Positions 24,863 to 34,990 of a stretch of DNA of 64,000 bases are shown here, piece after piece. A model generated the notes under the pieces. The model had not been told where the DNA came from, searched no databases, and saw nothing but the letters and a program-made list of their open reading frames with translations. Source of the DNA: Gibbula magus (taxonomy: Eukaryota > Mollusca > Gastropoda > Trochida > Trochidae); NCBI GenBank assembly GCA_936450465.1, contig OW388296.1:12149867-12213866 (forward strand). The letters run 5' to 3'. The position numbers were made by a program, and so were the translations under genes. Within the stretch, counting starts at the first letter, position 1; the number at the start of each line of letters is the position of its first letter.

Positions 24863-26418
24863 TTATTAACTATTAACAAATAACAAAACAAATTGCATTT
24901 TCGAATTGTAAATATCCAAGCTTTTAATACATTCTGGTCAACACTTAACAATGCTCTTCAAAAATCATGTACAATAAATGCCAAATTTGACCTATATTCA
25001 ATATGCCACTTTGTTATATTTGAAATGTATGGGAATGGGAAAAAATGGGGGGAAAAAACAACATAGATCAAAGTTATTAAGGCTGTTATTTTATCGAGAA
25101 GTAAACATTGTTGTCGAAAATTAACCTTTTAGTTCCAATCTGTTCAGTATAGTTACATCATTAAGATGTTTAGTCGTGAATATGATAAAAACAAAGGACA
25201 ATGTTCCATCAATTGTTCAAACATAATGCTAAAAACTTATATGTAGCAGACAAAGAGACATATATTTGTTCGTACGGTTCGATGAAACATATAACTGGTA
25301 TTCTTGTAAAAGGGGCGCATGAATTCTGCTTTTCATCTTGTATTAAGCCGCTGCTCGTGTTTCATTGAAAGCAAGTTATTGTCAAATATTTGTCATTAGG
25401 GGATACATATGCAAGTCGAGTGAAATGATTTGGACGTAAATCAGGTAATTTGATATTTTTGTATGTATTAAACCTAAATAAAATTCCATGGAAAACACGT
25501 AGTGTCCCTTTTAGACTGTGGCGAGTCGTGTATGAATCAAGTACGAGCATCGTACTTTTCACAGGACCGCATTGAGACATTTAACCTCATCATAACTTTT
25601 TGCACGATTGGTCGGGTCCAAAGTGTAAACACTACCAAGACCGTCTGCAATAATGTCATTCTTTACGAGCACGGGGATCTTCCCAAGACTTGAAGGCTAT
25701 CTCAGTGGAAGTGAGTGAGAGTATGCATGACCGGGAGACCAAAATTTATCGCAGAGGGTTTGGTGGAATGGGAGTGAAAGCAGGGATACAACATGAGGTA
25801 CCCCCTTTTTCGGCACCAGGGAATTGTGTTGGGACCGAAATATGGCCTAATTAAACAGAGGGTAGCATCTGAAATCTGAAAGAGTAACTTCTGATCAAAG
25901 ACATTGCTTCACCCTTCAGATTTGATGATAAGCTATGGAAGCTCGGCAAGGCTGGGACCCTTAGTCTGACAAATTTTCTACGTCAAGGGCGATAACTCAT
26001 TATAATATTCATTGAATCTAGCCAAACTTTCGAAATGTTGCTGTTATTTCAGAAATATTTGATAAAACATTGTGGAGGGAGTTTTTTTTATTTTCCGTCC
26101 CAAATAGAAAAGTTCACCTTTCAATGCAAGGCAGTCACCAACTGGCTAATTTAAGGTTTGCAGTATTTCCTTAGAGTTCTTGTGCTGACTGCAGTGGTCT
26201 CACTGGCGATTATTAGTAAAAGTTTTAGAAAGGTTAATAAAAGTCTGTGAAAGCAGTTGATTTTACAAGACATATATACCTTGTTTATAGACGAACGAAT
26301 TGACAAATGACTCTGTCATAACATAAAAAGCCTTCTGCTCTCTGGGTGGGGTTATACATGAGAATTTTCCAGGGTTTGCAGTTAATTATTTGTTTTTCCT
26401 TAAATATACAGGTTGACC
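24863..26418 (+). repeat. Type B upstream block of copy 3
   Basis: Homologous to 40070-41883 and 57312-59159. A conserved candidate donor context (ctcagtggaagtgagtgag near 25700) recurs in all three, and all end in a pyrimidine-rich acceptor. This copy lacks about 300 bp present in the other two around 25900. It shares acataaaaagccttctgctc (26321-26340) with copy 6 but not copy 4; this could be TATA-like, unproven. Confidence 0.7.
26385..26418 (+). other. Predicted 3' splice site just before the ATG (type B)
   Basis: The sequence ttatttgtttttccttaaatatacag ends at 26410 and is followed by GTTGACC and the ATG at 26419. Equivalent AGs end at 41876 (copy 4) and 59152 (copy 6). In type A copies the AG of atcaacag ends at 10035 and 48268. 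The conserved position supports a 5' UTR intron and decides the start codon. Confidence 0.65.
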
Positions 26419-28041
26419 ATGTCATCAGATCAACAAGACCAAACTATTGCTGACCGAATCCTGTTCTGGGGGGAAACAGATCCAGATACTCCTGCCTTCA
26501 TCTTCTGGAGTGAAGTTGGCACACGTGAGTTGACCAGGGGAGATGTCCTGGATCTGTCCAGTCGGTTCGCCCACAGACTGACCAGATGTGGAGTTAAGCC
26601 AGGAGATGTGGTGTGTATTTCTCTCCCCAACTGTCCAGAGAGAATAGTGGCTGAGTTTGGTGTCCAGTTAGCTGGAGCTGTGTCCATGAACGGACAGGTT
26701 CTTCGGGCAGATGGAGAAGATCTCATTGCCTCGCTGATCAAAGCAGAATGTGTGTGCATTATAGTCGATCCAGATCAAGTCAAGGGCGCTTGGGATTCAT
26801 GCAAACCCCATTTTGAAGAGTGTTTCTATTCAGATAGTCATGCTGATGTCAAAAGCAAACGAATTCCATCCATCAAATCAGCTGTGTTTGCAACCTTTCA
26901 CCTTTTGCTTGATTTAAAGAAGGAAGACGTCCTCGTATACAAGAAAGGCAATCCATTTTCAACTGCTGTCATCTTTACAACATCGGGCAGTACAGGGTAT
27001 TCGAAACTCGTTGCACACAGTCATAAAAACTTGCTTTTTATGTCGCAATTTCTAAGCGAAGTCGTCGAATGGAAAAATGGATTGACGTACTTAAACTGCT
27101 CGCCACTTGGATGGATTGGGGGTTACCCTTTTCTGTACCTCAATACTGGTTGCATGAGGGTTTTAGTCGATGAATCGATCAAACAAACACGTGACAAAAA
27201 CTTCCTCATGTGGAACATTATTCTTCAAATGAATATAAATGTAACTCTTATGAAGCCCAGTATGCTTCTGTCAGCTCCAACCCAACGGAAACCTGACAAC
27301 AGACAGCTTCACATTTTAACAGGTGGTCAGCCAATCAAATCTCACCATTTGGAAGCTGTTAAATATCACGTACAGAAAGTCACAGTAGGCTATGGTTCAA
27401 CAGAAATCAGAGACATTACAACGGTAACAATTCCAGTTGAGCGTCTTGAAACTTTTACAGACTTTATGGCTGGTTTCCCAGCAAAGGGGGTTCAACATAG
27501 GATTGTTGACCAAAACGATCAAGTTCTTCCCATCATGGAAAAGGGTGAGATTCTAGTAAAGTCACCAACGCTCTGCTTACCTTATCTTGGATCAGAATCA
27601 CAGGATTCCTTCCTGCCTGATGGTTGGTTCAGAACTGGAGATATTGGCTATTTGAGAGAAGATGGTTGTCTCTTTGTAGAAGGAAGAAGTTCTGACGCAA
27701 TCATGCATGGAGCGTACATCCTGTATCCTGCCTGGTGGGAACAGAAGCTTGTCAAGTGTCCTGGAGTGAAGGAAGCTGTCATTGTCCCAGTTCCAGATAA
27801 AGTTCTTCACCACGAGATCTGTGCCTGCATCAACCTTGATGATACGACTGACGTCAAGCCTTCACCTGAGGACATCATCACTTTCTGCAAACATGAAACC
27901 GTTCTGGACGAGACCTCAAGCCTCAACATACTTCCAAAGTATGTTCTCTTCTTTGATGAGTTTCCAAAAACGAATACAGATAAGCTTCACCGAAGAGTTT
28001 TAGCAGATATCACTTCTGAGAGGCTTGGCCTTTCTGAATAA
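26419..28041 (+). CDS. Acyl-CoA synthetase-like AMP-binding enzyme, copy 3 (type B, intact)
   Basis: 540 residues, uninterrupted. The start is the ATG after the predicted acceptor; an in-frame TTG two codons earlier is not needed. N-terminal subdomain about 1-410: phosphate-binding loop TTSGSTGYSK at 187-196 (the usual Pro before Lys is Ser), TGGQPI at 301-306, YGSTE at 325-329, TGD at 406-408. Then GRSSD at 422-426 marks the hinge and the C-terminal domain follows, with the A10 lysine at K522 (PKTNTDK). Family knowledge: ANL enzymes make acyl-AMP then acyl-CoA; length suits a soluble medium-chain-type synthetase. No signal peptide, membrane span or C-terminal SKL is visible. Residue 331 is Arg where most copies have Gly, right after YGSTEI. 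Closest to copy 6. Confidence 0.93.
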   Translation: MSSDQQDQTIADRILFWGETDPDTPAFIFWSEVGTRELTRGDVLDLSSRFAHRLTRCGVKPGDVVCISLPNCPERIVAEFGVQLAGAVSMNGQVLRADGEDLIASLIKAECVCIIVDPDQVKGAWDSCKPHFEECFYSDSHADVKSKRIPSIKSAVFATFHLLLDLKKEDVLVYKKGNPFSTAVIFTTSGSTGYSKLVAHSHKNLLFMSQFLSEVVEWKNGLTYLNCSPLGWIGGYPFLYLNTGCMRVLVDESIKQTRDKNFLMWNIILQMNINVTLMKPSMLLSAPTQRKPDNRQLHILTGGQPIKSHHLEAVKYHVQKVTVGYGSTEIRDITTVTIPVERLETFTDFMAGFPAKGVQHRIVDQNDQVLPIMEKGEILVKSPTLCLPYLGSESQDSFLPDGWFRTGDIGYLREDGCLFVEGRSSDAIMHGAYILYPAWWEQKLVKCPGVKEAVIVPVPDKVLHHEICACINLDDTTDVKPSPEDIITFCKHETVLDETSSLNILPKYVLFFDEFPKTNTDKLHRRVLADITSERLGLSE

Positions 28042-28042
28042 A
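28037..28042 (+). promoter_or_regulatory. AATAAA polyadenylation signal overlapping the stop codon
   Basis: The last codons GAA TAA followed by A create AATAAA. The same overlap occurs in every copy (1127, 11661, 43353, 49891 and 60778). If used, the 3' UTR would be only about 10-30 bases. Further AATAAA hexamers occur about 870 bases downstream (gttacaaataaaag), so usage is uncertain. Confidence 0.4.
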
Positions 28043-30239
28043 GAGAGGTTTGTTTGGAGACCCAAACTTTTTGTATAATCAGGATGTTCATGAAAATACT
28101 CTGTTTGAACTTTTCACAAGAATTACCCTCATGGTCTGACAACCTCACATTTTCTCAAAAATGTTATATTTGTCGTGTGCTAAGTTTTTCTATTACCTTA
28201 ATCAATATATACTCTTACAGAAAGAAATTTGACAATGACTCAAATTTTGATATATTTCATAAAAATTGTTTGGAGGACACAGAAAGCAGCACTCAAACTT
28301 TGTTTTCGGTTCCAAGCAAACAGTCCTCAAAACATTAATCATTTCACACAGCACATACACATACACAATAGAGTTAATTTAACAGGGGTAAGAAAATTGA
28401 AGTTCGACCTCCTTCAGTTTTGTAACATCCTGTTTTGATCTGACATTCCGCATATTCCAGGAATCTGCATCTTAAGCTGAGGAAAAATGAAAGAGACATT
28501 TAACCGTATAAGTAAGTGATGTTTGTATCGATATTCAACAATTCATCTTCTAATGGATTTTCTTTAATGTTCTGTTGACGATTACATAACAAATTATGAT
28601 GAAAGTAATTAAGGTAACATTTAGCTTGAACATATTTCTAATTCTAAGTGACATTACTCAGGTATATATGGGATTGTTTCCTCAGAAGTTAATAGCAAAG
28701 ATATGTTTAACCTGTCACGTTGATAGGAAATTATACATTACAAAAGTTATATATTTTGTGAATCAATTTTATCAAGACTAATTTATTGAGAAATCACACT
28801 ATAGCAGACTTTCTTTATCTGGTTGCGTGCCTCTGATTCAATTCGTACAACCTATATGTATTGGCTGTTTCATGTGTGGATGTTATTCATGTTAAGGTTA
28901 CAAATAAAAGAACATTTATAGAATACTGTATAAACTGTAGCTATGCTGTATGTCTTTACTTACACCGTGGTAATGTTTGCTTATGTGTGCACTGATTGCA
29001 ATTCTCTGCTTTTCAATGACTAGTAAAAACGTTTGAATATGAATAGTTTGTAGTAAGTGAAACTTTGAATTAAAAAAAAGTAACACTTATCGTTTCATAT
29101 TTATTAATAGTGGTAAAATCATTATCTCAGTTGTCTTTTAGGAACGAATACAAAACCATTTCTTTTTCTTATGGCATAGATGAAACACACATATTACAGA
29201 ATCTTATGGTCCTATTAGACCAATAACAACTGACAATCCAACATCTAACCGCAACACGACTACCACCAATTACTTGAGAATTCCTTAAAAATACAGTTTA
29301 TAACAAATGTTTTCTGTATATAAGTACGGATTGTATTTTTACATCTTGTTGATGGCATAACATAGTCAATTGCATTTTGATAGTTACACGTGGTTCCCCC
29401 CTATATATGCATTCTTGCCCAATTGATCGTTGAAGATAAAATCATTTAATTTCTTTGATTAATCAATGAGACCCTTTCCATAACATGGTTAACCTTTCCT
29501 TCGCAAACTGAGACTATTAGGTATGCATTGTGTATGTCAATTATAAAACAAACAAGCTGTGATTAATTTCACAATTGAGTTCATTTGCATAGAGACCGAA
29601 TTCATCCATCATAAATTTGTCTTTCACATAATAATCCCATTAATCGGTTCTGACATTAAAATCACAAATTAAAATAACAACCAGATTGAGACAAATATTT
29701 TTAAAAGATTTTGTAAATAAGTGTGAATAATTGTCAAGCTGCATAGTTTGAAACTCTTTTGCCGTCTAAAATCGTTAACAAACCAGCTTAACTTTAAGGT
29801 TCCCAACATTTCCAATTGTCAAAATTTGACTGTCTGAACATTATAGAATCTTTATTAAACAGGTCCATTTTTCATCAACAGTGTTTTGTGAGAAACATTA
29901 AAAATCAAATTATATTTGGATACCAATAACGAACGGAAATGGTGTGTGAAATGGTTTATGCTTTATGGTAAACATATTTCCTCTTAATCATAATATAAAT
30001 GAATGATATAATAAACATTTGACGTTATCTCCCTTTGTCAATCACGTTTCAAAAGTTCTCAACTTCAGCATTAAATAACTCAGCAAATAGATCCGTGATA
30101 TATATTTTTTAATTTTTATTATTTTCCAAAAGTTTGTTTTCAACAATTGTTTTTCATCATGTTTGAATTATTTTTCATTTATTTTTCTTCTTGAACAGGA
30201 CATTGAAGTTATTTCTGCAGAATCCATTGTTAACATTGT
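28042..30239 (+). repeat. Copy 3 3' flank (array-wide homologous block)
   Basis: Near-identical to 60783-62972 and similar to 49896-51905 and 11666-14262. Non-coding. Ends at the DIRS insertion point, within ccattgttaacattgt-ATT. Confidence 0.85.
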
Positions 30240-30256
30240 ATTATTTAAATACCTAT

Positions 30257-30419
30257 CTGTTGACTAGACCTACTTTGCCTTACCTCCTATAGGTAATGCT
30301 ATTTCAACCTTAACACAGACGAACTTGAAGAGTGGAGAAGGGGTGCATAAAATCCCTTATCCAAGGGCCGGTAAGTCTAGGTGGTCTCGTGACGTCACTA
30401 CCTGTTCAGGTCACTCTCC
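30257..30419 (+). repeat. DIRS left inverted terminal repeat
   Basis: Starts CTGTTGACTAGACCTAC and ends tcaggtcactctcc; inverted partner is 32777-32937. Confidence 0.9.
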
Positions 30420-30769
30420 TATTAGTTGCAGAGCAAGACAGACGTGTTTGTTTTGTTCTGAGACTTGGTATTTTTAGCGACTTTGTTGCTAACTTGCTAG
30501 CTATCTCTTCCTATTTTGAGGGATATTTTCAACTGCTATATCTACAATTCGTCGTTAGCAGATTGTTTAACAATCTGTTTTAGTAGGTGTTAGGGTACAA
30601 GGGCCTTGTTGATATGTGCTGGATGTGTGGCTGCCCGAGAGGTGGCTGCTTGCCTTGCACGTGCAGCTCGTGTCTTTGTGTTTCTCTCACCTGTCTTCAT
30701 TGACTGCTTCGGTTCGCACGCCTTGTAAGGCGTACCCTCCGCCAGTCACCTTCGACTGTTGGTTGTTGA

Positions 30770-31535
30770 CTCACTTCGCCATACGCCTGTGACTTGCTGT
30801 CATTCGTGTCCCCCAGTCATACGCCTTCGGTCCGTATCAACTACCTACGCGTTTCGCCAGTCATTCGCCTTTGGCTTGATTCTACTGTACTAGCATCTAC
30901 TCGCCAGTGTCTCGCTTACGCCAGTCACTCGCTTCGCTAGTCTATCGCTTTAGGTTGAAATCAACTTGACTCGCTCCGTCTCGCCAGTGATTCGCTTCGC
31001 CAGTTATTGGCTTCGCCTACCATTCGCCTTTGGCTCGATTCTACTTGACTCGCATCTACCCGCCTGTGTCTCGCTTACGCCAGTCACTCGCTTTGCCAGT
31101 CCATCGCCTTAGGTTGAATCAACTTGACTCGCTATGCGGCGAACCCCCCTTCGACAGTATTCCCCTTTGGCTCGATTCTACTTGACTCGCATCTACTCGC
31201 CAGTGTCTCGCTTACACCAGTCACTCGCTTCGCTAGTCCATCGCCTTAGGTTGAATCAGTGGGGTTCGTTTCGTCTCGCCAGTGATTCGCTTCGCCAGTC
31301 ACTTGCTTCGCCAGTCTTTCGCCTTAGGCTCGATTCTACTTGACTCGCATCTACCCGCCTGTGTCTCGCTTACGCCAGTCACTCGGTTCGCCAGTCCATC
31401 GTCTTAGGTTGAATCAACTTGACTCGCTACCAGCGAACCCCCCTTTGACAGTATTCCCCTTTGGCTCGATTCTACTTGACTCGCATCTACTCGCCAGTGT
31501 CTCGCTTACGCCAGTCACTCGCTTCGTAAGAGGTC
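30770..31535 (+). repeat. Irregular tandem array inside the DIRS element
   Basis: GC-richer than its surroundings and built from tcgccagt, cgcttcgcc and ccttaggttgaatcaacttgactcgc pieces. The anchor ggct(c/t)gattctact occurs at 30873, 31032, 31169, 31327 and 31463, giving alternating spacings of 159, 137, 158 and 136: a two-part higher-order unit of about 295 bp. The equivalent array in the 62973 copy is about 300 bp shorter. ORFs across it are repeat artefacts. Between the ITR and the array (30420-30770) no domain is recognised. Confidence 0.85.
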
Positions 31536-31546
31536 GCCAGGGTTAG

Positions 31547-32352
31547 TTGTGTCGGTCCTCATGGGCCTTCATTAAAACCTTCCGCTCTGTGGACGGCAGA
31601 ACGAAGCTTCGTCCCCCTGAGTGGGACTTAGCAAATGTGCTCAACCATCTTCGCTCCGATACGTATGAACCGCTCTCTGGCGTACCCCTTCTCCCTCTCA
31701 CCATCAAGGTCATTTTTCTGGTGACCATTTCGGAAATCCATGCGTTGCAGGCGGACCTTCTACGTTTTGAGGTCTGGGAGGGGGGATCGGCCTCTCTTGG
31801 GTTGGCGCCCGACCTTGTCTGTAAGAACCAGCCAGCTGATGAAGCTGGCCGTACGTTCTCTATCCCGACTCTGGGTTCTGACTCAGGAGAGGTGGATCTC
31901 TCTCTGTGTCTGGTGAAGGCTTTGAGGGTGTACACGCAGCGTACCAGCAGGCTGAGAGATGGCAGGCGTCGTCTGTTCTTGCCTCACTCGCCGTGGAGCA
32001 CCAAGGAGCTAGATAAGCGAGCGTTGGGGGTGTATCTAAGGTCGGCGGTCATTGATGCGTACAAGGCCGCTGATTTGCCTCCGCCTTCGCGTTCAAACCC
32101 TCATGAGATCCGCGCAGTATCAGCCACGATGGCGTATCACTGCAACATCGCAGTTTCGGAGGCATGGCAGGATGTTTTTGGCGTTCATCAGAGGGTTTCG
32201 CCAACCATTACCTACGAGATGCCTCAACAGCAGATCTTGAAGGCATCTCTAGGCTGGGTCCACAGATCTTCGCTCAGGCGAAGGTGGTCCCCCAACCAGA
32301 CCAAGAAGGGGTCAACCCCCTTAGGAGCTTTAAGGCTCATTGTAAATAAACA
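31547..32352 (+). pseudogene. DIRS tyrosine recombinase remnant
   Basis: Frame 31547-32160 carries the conserved layout of DIRS-type recombinases: EWDLANVL, then FLVTIS-EIHAL, VKALRVYTQRT, RRRLFLPHS and HEIRAVSATMAYHCN (the box II H-x-x-R). The expected continuation with the nucleophile, CFWRSSEGFANHYLRD, lies in a different frame (32164-32349), so there is a frameshift near 32160. The stretch between FLVTIS and EIHAL is several residues short where the box I arginine is expected, suggesting a second lesion. The N-terminus runs into the tandem array. The recombinase is therefore inactive. Confidence 0.75.
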
Positions 32353-32627
32353 TTGTTTACATTGCTAGCTCTCGTGTCTGTTGGTTTTTCTTTAACTTCG
32401 CTTTAACACCCCCCTCCCTGTTGGGGTTGGGGGGCAATGTGTTGATCGGAAGTTGAGTGGCAGGGTTGTCTCTTCGATCCGCTTAGCGGTAGAGATAGTA
32501 TCTCCCGGGCTGTGCCTTGTCCTCACCACAGGGTGGAGGACTCGTAGGTTAGCTTACACTCAGTGCTAGTCGCTGGTCTCGTCACTACCATGTATCTACT
32601 GACCCGCCTCCATGCGGTGGGATTCTA

Positions 32628-32721
32628 GGCAAAGTAGGTCTAGTCAACAGATAGGTATTTAAATAATAGTACGTTTTTGATTAAACGTAATTATTTATAC
32701 TTACCTGTTGACTAGACCTAC
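32628..32721. repeat. DIRS internal complementary region (circle-junction copy)
   Basis: Reads ggcaaagtaggtctag...ATTTAAATAATAGTACG...gactagacctac. It is the reverse complement of the two outer ends joined at the shared ATT, as known for DIRS-1-type elements. Confidence 0.9.
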
Positions 32722-32776
32722 GCTCTAGGCCCTCCCATCCTCCCCACTTGGTCTGTCTTGCCTTTTGGGACATTCG

Positions 32777-32937
32777 GAGAGTGACCTGAACAGGTAGTGA
32801 CGTCACGAGACCACCTAGACTTACCGGCCCTTGGATAAGGGATTTTACGCACCCCTTCTCCACTCTTCAAGTTCGTCTGTGTTAAGGTTGAAATAGCATT
32901 ACCTATAGGAGGTAAGGCAAAGTAGGTCTAGTCAACA
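32777..32937 (-). repeat. DIRS right inverted terminal repeat
   Basis: Reverse complement of 30257-30419 with few differences. The minus-strand ORF over it is a shadow of the repeat. Confidence 0.9.
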
Positions 32938-32975
32938 GGTAAGTATAAATAATTACGTTTAATCAAAAACGTACT

Positions 32976-33680
32976 ATTTTATCATATAAAGTTATGAAAA
33001 TAAGCAACAACAAAAATTTCTATTCTAATAACATTCTAATTATAAAATAAAACAATAACATACCTCTTAATGATTATTATATTTTTTTAAAACTGACTTT
33101 AACAAAATAATACAAGGCTGCCCCGTTTTAAAATATTACCCTAAAAATCTCAATTTTCCAGATGCAAAAGGTCCGTTGACATGCACTTTTTCTTATAATA
33201 TTGAATAATACATATTCAGCTTTGACCATGTCAATTTACAGCAATTTTTCATTTATTTTGATTATTGATGGGAACCTCTTTAACAGGGGTTTTCTCAACG
33301 AGTTGCGACTATATTTTACTCGCATTTATTACACACATGTTAGTGAGAACATTTCGAGATATTTTTGGTATCCAGCATAAACAAATGTATATCTGATTGG
33401 TCGTTCTATGCTGATGACCCGAGGTCATGAGGGCGCAACTATTTTCCCATTCCTAAGTAAACAAAACACTTCGTGAGAGTCACAAAGCTGAAGAAAATCT
33501 GCGATATTATATATTCTTTAAAAAACGACATACTGAAGATGAAATGAATAATATAAATTAATTTCCGACCGGTTTCACAACAAAGTGTTCATGGAAACTT
33601 ATGCATTGTGTTGCTTATGATTTAGCATAAACAATGGCAAGGGACGTAATTCATGACGTTATATGCACATCACATTTTAT
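32976..33680 (+). repeat. Continuation of the array unit, ending in the tail of an old minus-strand Penelope-like element
   Basis: Aligns with 51906-52590, i.e. the same unit without the DIRS insertion. 33530-33670 is the minus-strand 3' untranslated tail of the older Penelope-like remnant (ccgaccggtttcacaac, aacaatggcaagggacgtaattcatgacg). Nothing else is recognised. Confidence 0.7.
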
Positions 33681-33813
33681 ATATATGTAAAAGTTAAAAG
33701 TTCATGTCATTATGTTTTAGATATTCTTAAAAAATTACATACTAAAGATTAACTTTCATATAAGTTCATTTCCGACCGGTTTCACAACAGCAAACGGCAG
33801 AGTAAAAATCTGA

Positions 33814-34326
33814 AACAACTGTTATCAAAAGCATGCTTTAAGGGCCAAAATAGGTGGAAGTTTCGAGAAATGTAAAAGGCCAAATTGCGACACATGTTCA
33901 CACATTTTGGAGGTAAATTCATTCACCTTCAGAAATAATTCCAAAATCAAAATAATGGAAAATATGTCTTGCGCCTCTAGAAACTTAATATATGTAATAA
34001 CATGCGCTGGTTGTGGTGAAGAGTATATTGGGCAAACGGGGTATGTACTTGGAGCAGGAGTACGAATACACCAACAGCAAATTAAAACCCCAACCTATAG
34101 ATGTATCCCCCTCAACGCACATATTGATAAATGCGCTAAGAATTGCAGTCCCCAGTTTACAATCTGTTCAATTTACAAAATGCACACAGGGAATGAAGAG
34201 CTGAGGAAAATCAAAGAAAGATTCTTTATTGAAGGATATACGCCCAAACCTAACTGTAATCATGAAATCATGTTGACGTCGCATTTACTATATATTTGTT
34301 ATTGTGGTTTGCATATGACGTCATGA
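33814..34326 (+). pseudogene. Penelope-like GIY-YIG endonuclease fragment
   Basis: Open from 33814 to the TGA at 34324 with no ATG in a suitable place, so it is the C-terminal part of a longer protein. A cysteine-rich linker KCKRPNCDTC precedes NLIYVITCAGCGEEYIGQTG, the GIY-YIG core (IYV...YIG), then an H-rich helix (IHQQQI), a CAKNCSPQF segment and EELRKIKERFF, the helix carrying the metal-binding Glu in this family. Penelope-like elements fuse this nuclease to a reverse transcriptase. No reverse transcriptase remains here, so it is a 5'-truncated insertion. The residues after about GYTPKPN are probably beyond the original domain. Confidence 0.75.
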
Positions 34327-34460
34327 ACAACGTCCCTTGCCATTGATGACGCTACATCATTAGCAACACAATGTATAAGTTTCCTTGATGATCACTATGC
34401 CGTGAGACTGGTCGGAAATGAACTTACATGAAAGTTAATCTTCAGTATGTAATTTTTTAA

Positions 34461-34462
<2 letters not shown>

Positions 34463-34548
<86 letters not shown>

Positions 34549-34601
34549 TCAAAAAATTACATACTGAAGATTAACTTTCATGTAAGTACATTTCCGACCA
34601 G

Positions 34602-34632
<31 letters not shown>

Positions 34633-34684
34633 TCAAAAAATTACATACTGAAGATTAACTTTCATGTAAGTACATTTCCGACCA

Positions 34685-34720
<36 letters not shown>
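34463..34720 (+). repeat. Three (TA)n microsatellites
   Basis: Runs at 34463-34546 (about 42 dinucleotides), 34603-34630 and 34685-34720, separated by copies of the ~60-bp Penelope tail unit. Assembly here may be collapsed. Confidence 0.95.
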
Positions 34721-34723
<3 letters not shown>

Positions 34724-34724
34724 G

Positions 34725-34990
34725 TACATTTTAGTTTGGGTGTATGTCCTTAAATATAGAATCGTTCTTTGATTTTCTTTTTTCTCTTTATTCTCTTTGC
34801 ACATTTTGTAAATTGGACAGGTTGTGAATTGGGAACTGCAATTCTTTGCACATTCATTTATTTGTGTGCTGAGGGGGGTACTACAGCTATAAGTTGGGTG
34901 TTTGATCTGTTGTGTACTCGCACTCTTGAGGTCTCCCTCCTCTTGATTTTTTTAGCTTTTGCAATGTGTGTTATGCTAACCTAGTATCCG
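34725..34990 (-). pseudogene. Older Penelope-like remnant, interval 3-4
   Basis: Minus strand reads RVRVHNRSNTQL, INECAKNCSSQFTTC and an E-E-L-like helix out of frame, matching the plus-strand fragment at 33814-34326. The plus-strand ORF with several hydrophobic stretches here is an antisense artefact. 34990-35480 is shared with interval 5-6 and unassigned. Confidence 0.65.

Larger units (their letters stand above)
30240..32975 (+). mobile_element. DIRS-type tyrosine-recombinase retroelement, internally deleted (2736 bp)
   Basis: Three structural hallmarks are visible. (1) Inverted terminal repeats 30257-30419 and 32777-32937. (2) An internal complementary region at 32628-32721 that equals the reverse complement of the left outer end joined to that of the right outer end (ATTTAAAT-AAT-AGTACG). 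(3) A tyrosine recombinase remnant. Comparison with the empty site at 51905-51915 (ttgcATTttatc) shows the element inserted at a single ATT, which occurs once at each edge, without further duplication. No reverse transcriptase or RNase H is recognisable, so this copy is non-autonomous. The second copy starts at 62973. Confidence 0.92.
33681..34724 (+). mobile_element. Penelope-like element insertion nested in an older copy, with (TA)n tracts
   Basis: Interval 5-6 runs straight across this point (52590-52640), so the segment is an insertion. It holds a + strand GIY-YIG fragment, its 3' tail in inverted orientation to the older tail, and several copies of a ~60-bp unit (attctcaaaaaattacatactgaagatta...tttccgaccagt) at about 33721, 34407 (inverted), 34545 and 34628, interleaved with TA runs. 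Confidence 0.65.

Noticed and set aside
26430..26759. Minus-strand ORFs over the start of each synthetase copy
   Set aside because: Antisense shadows of the coding strand; they recur because the genes are paralogous.
32681..32863. Minus-strand ORF near the DIRS end, similar to the plus-strand ORF at 30332
   Set aside because: Both are the inverted terminal repeat read in the two orientations, not proteins.
34769..34984. Small multi-pass membrane protein
   Set aside because: Antisense to Penelope-like GIY-YIG debris; the hydrophobic codons come from the reverse complement of that frame.
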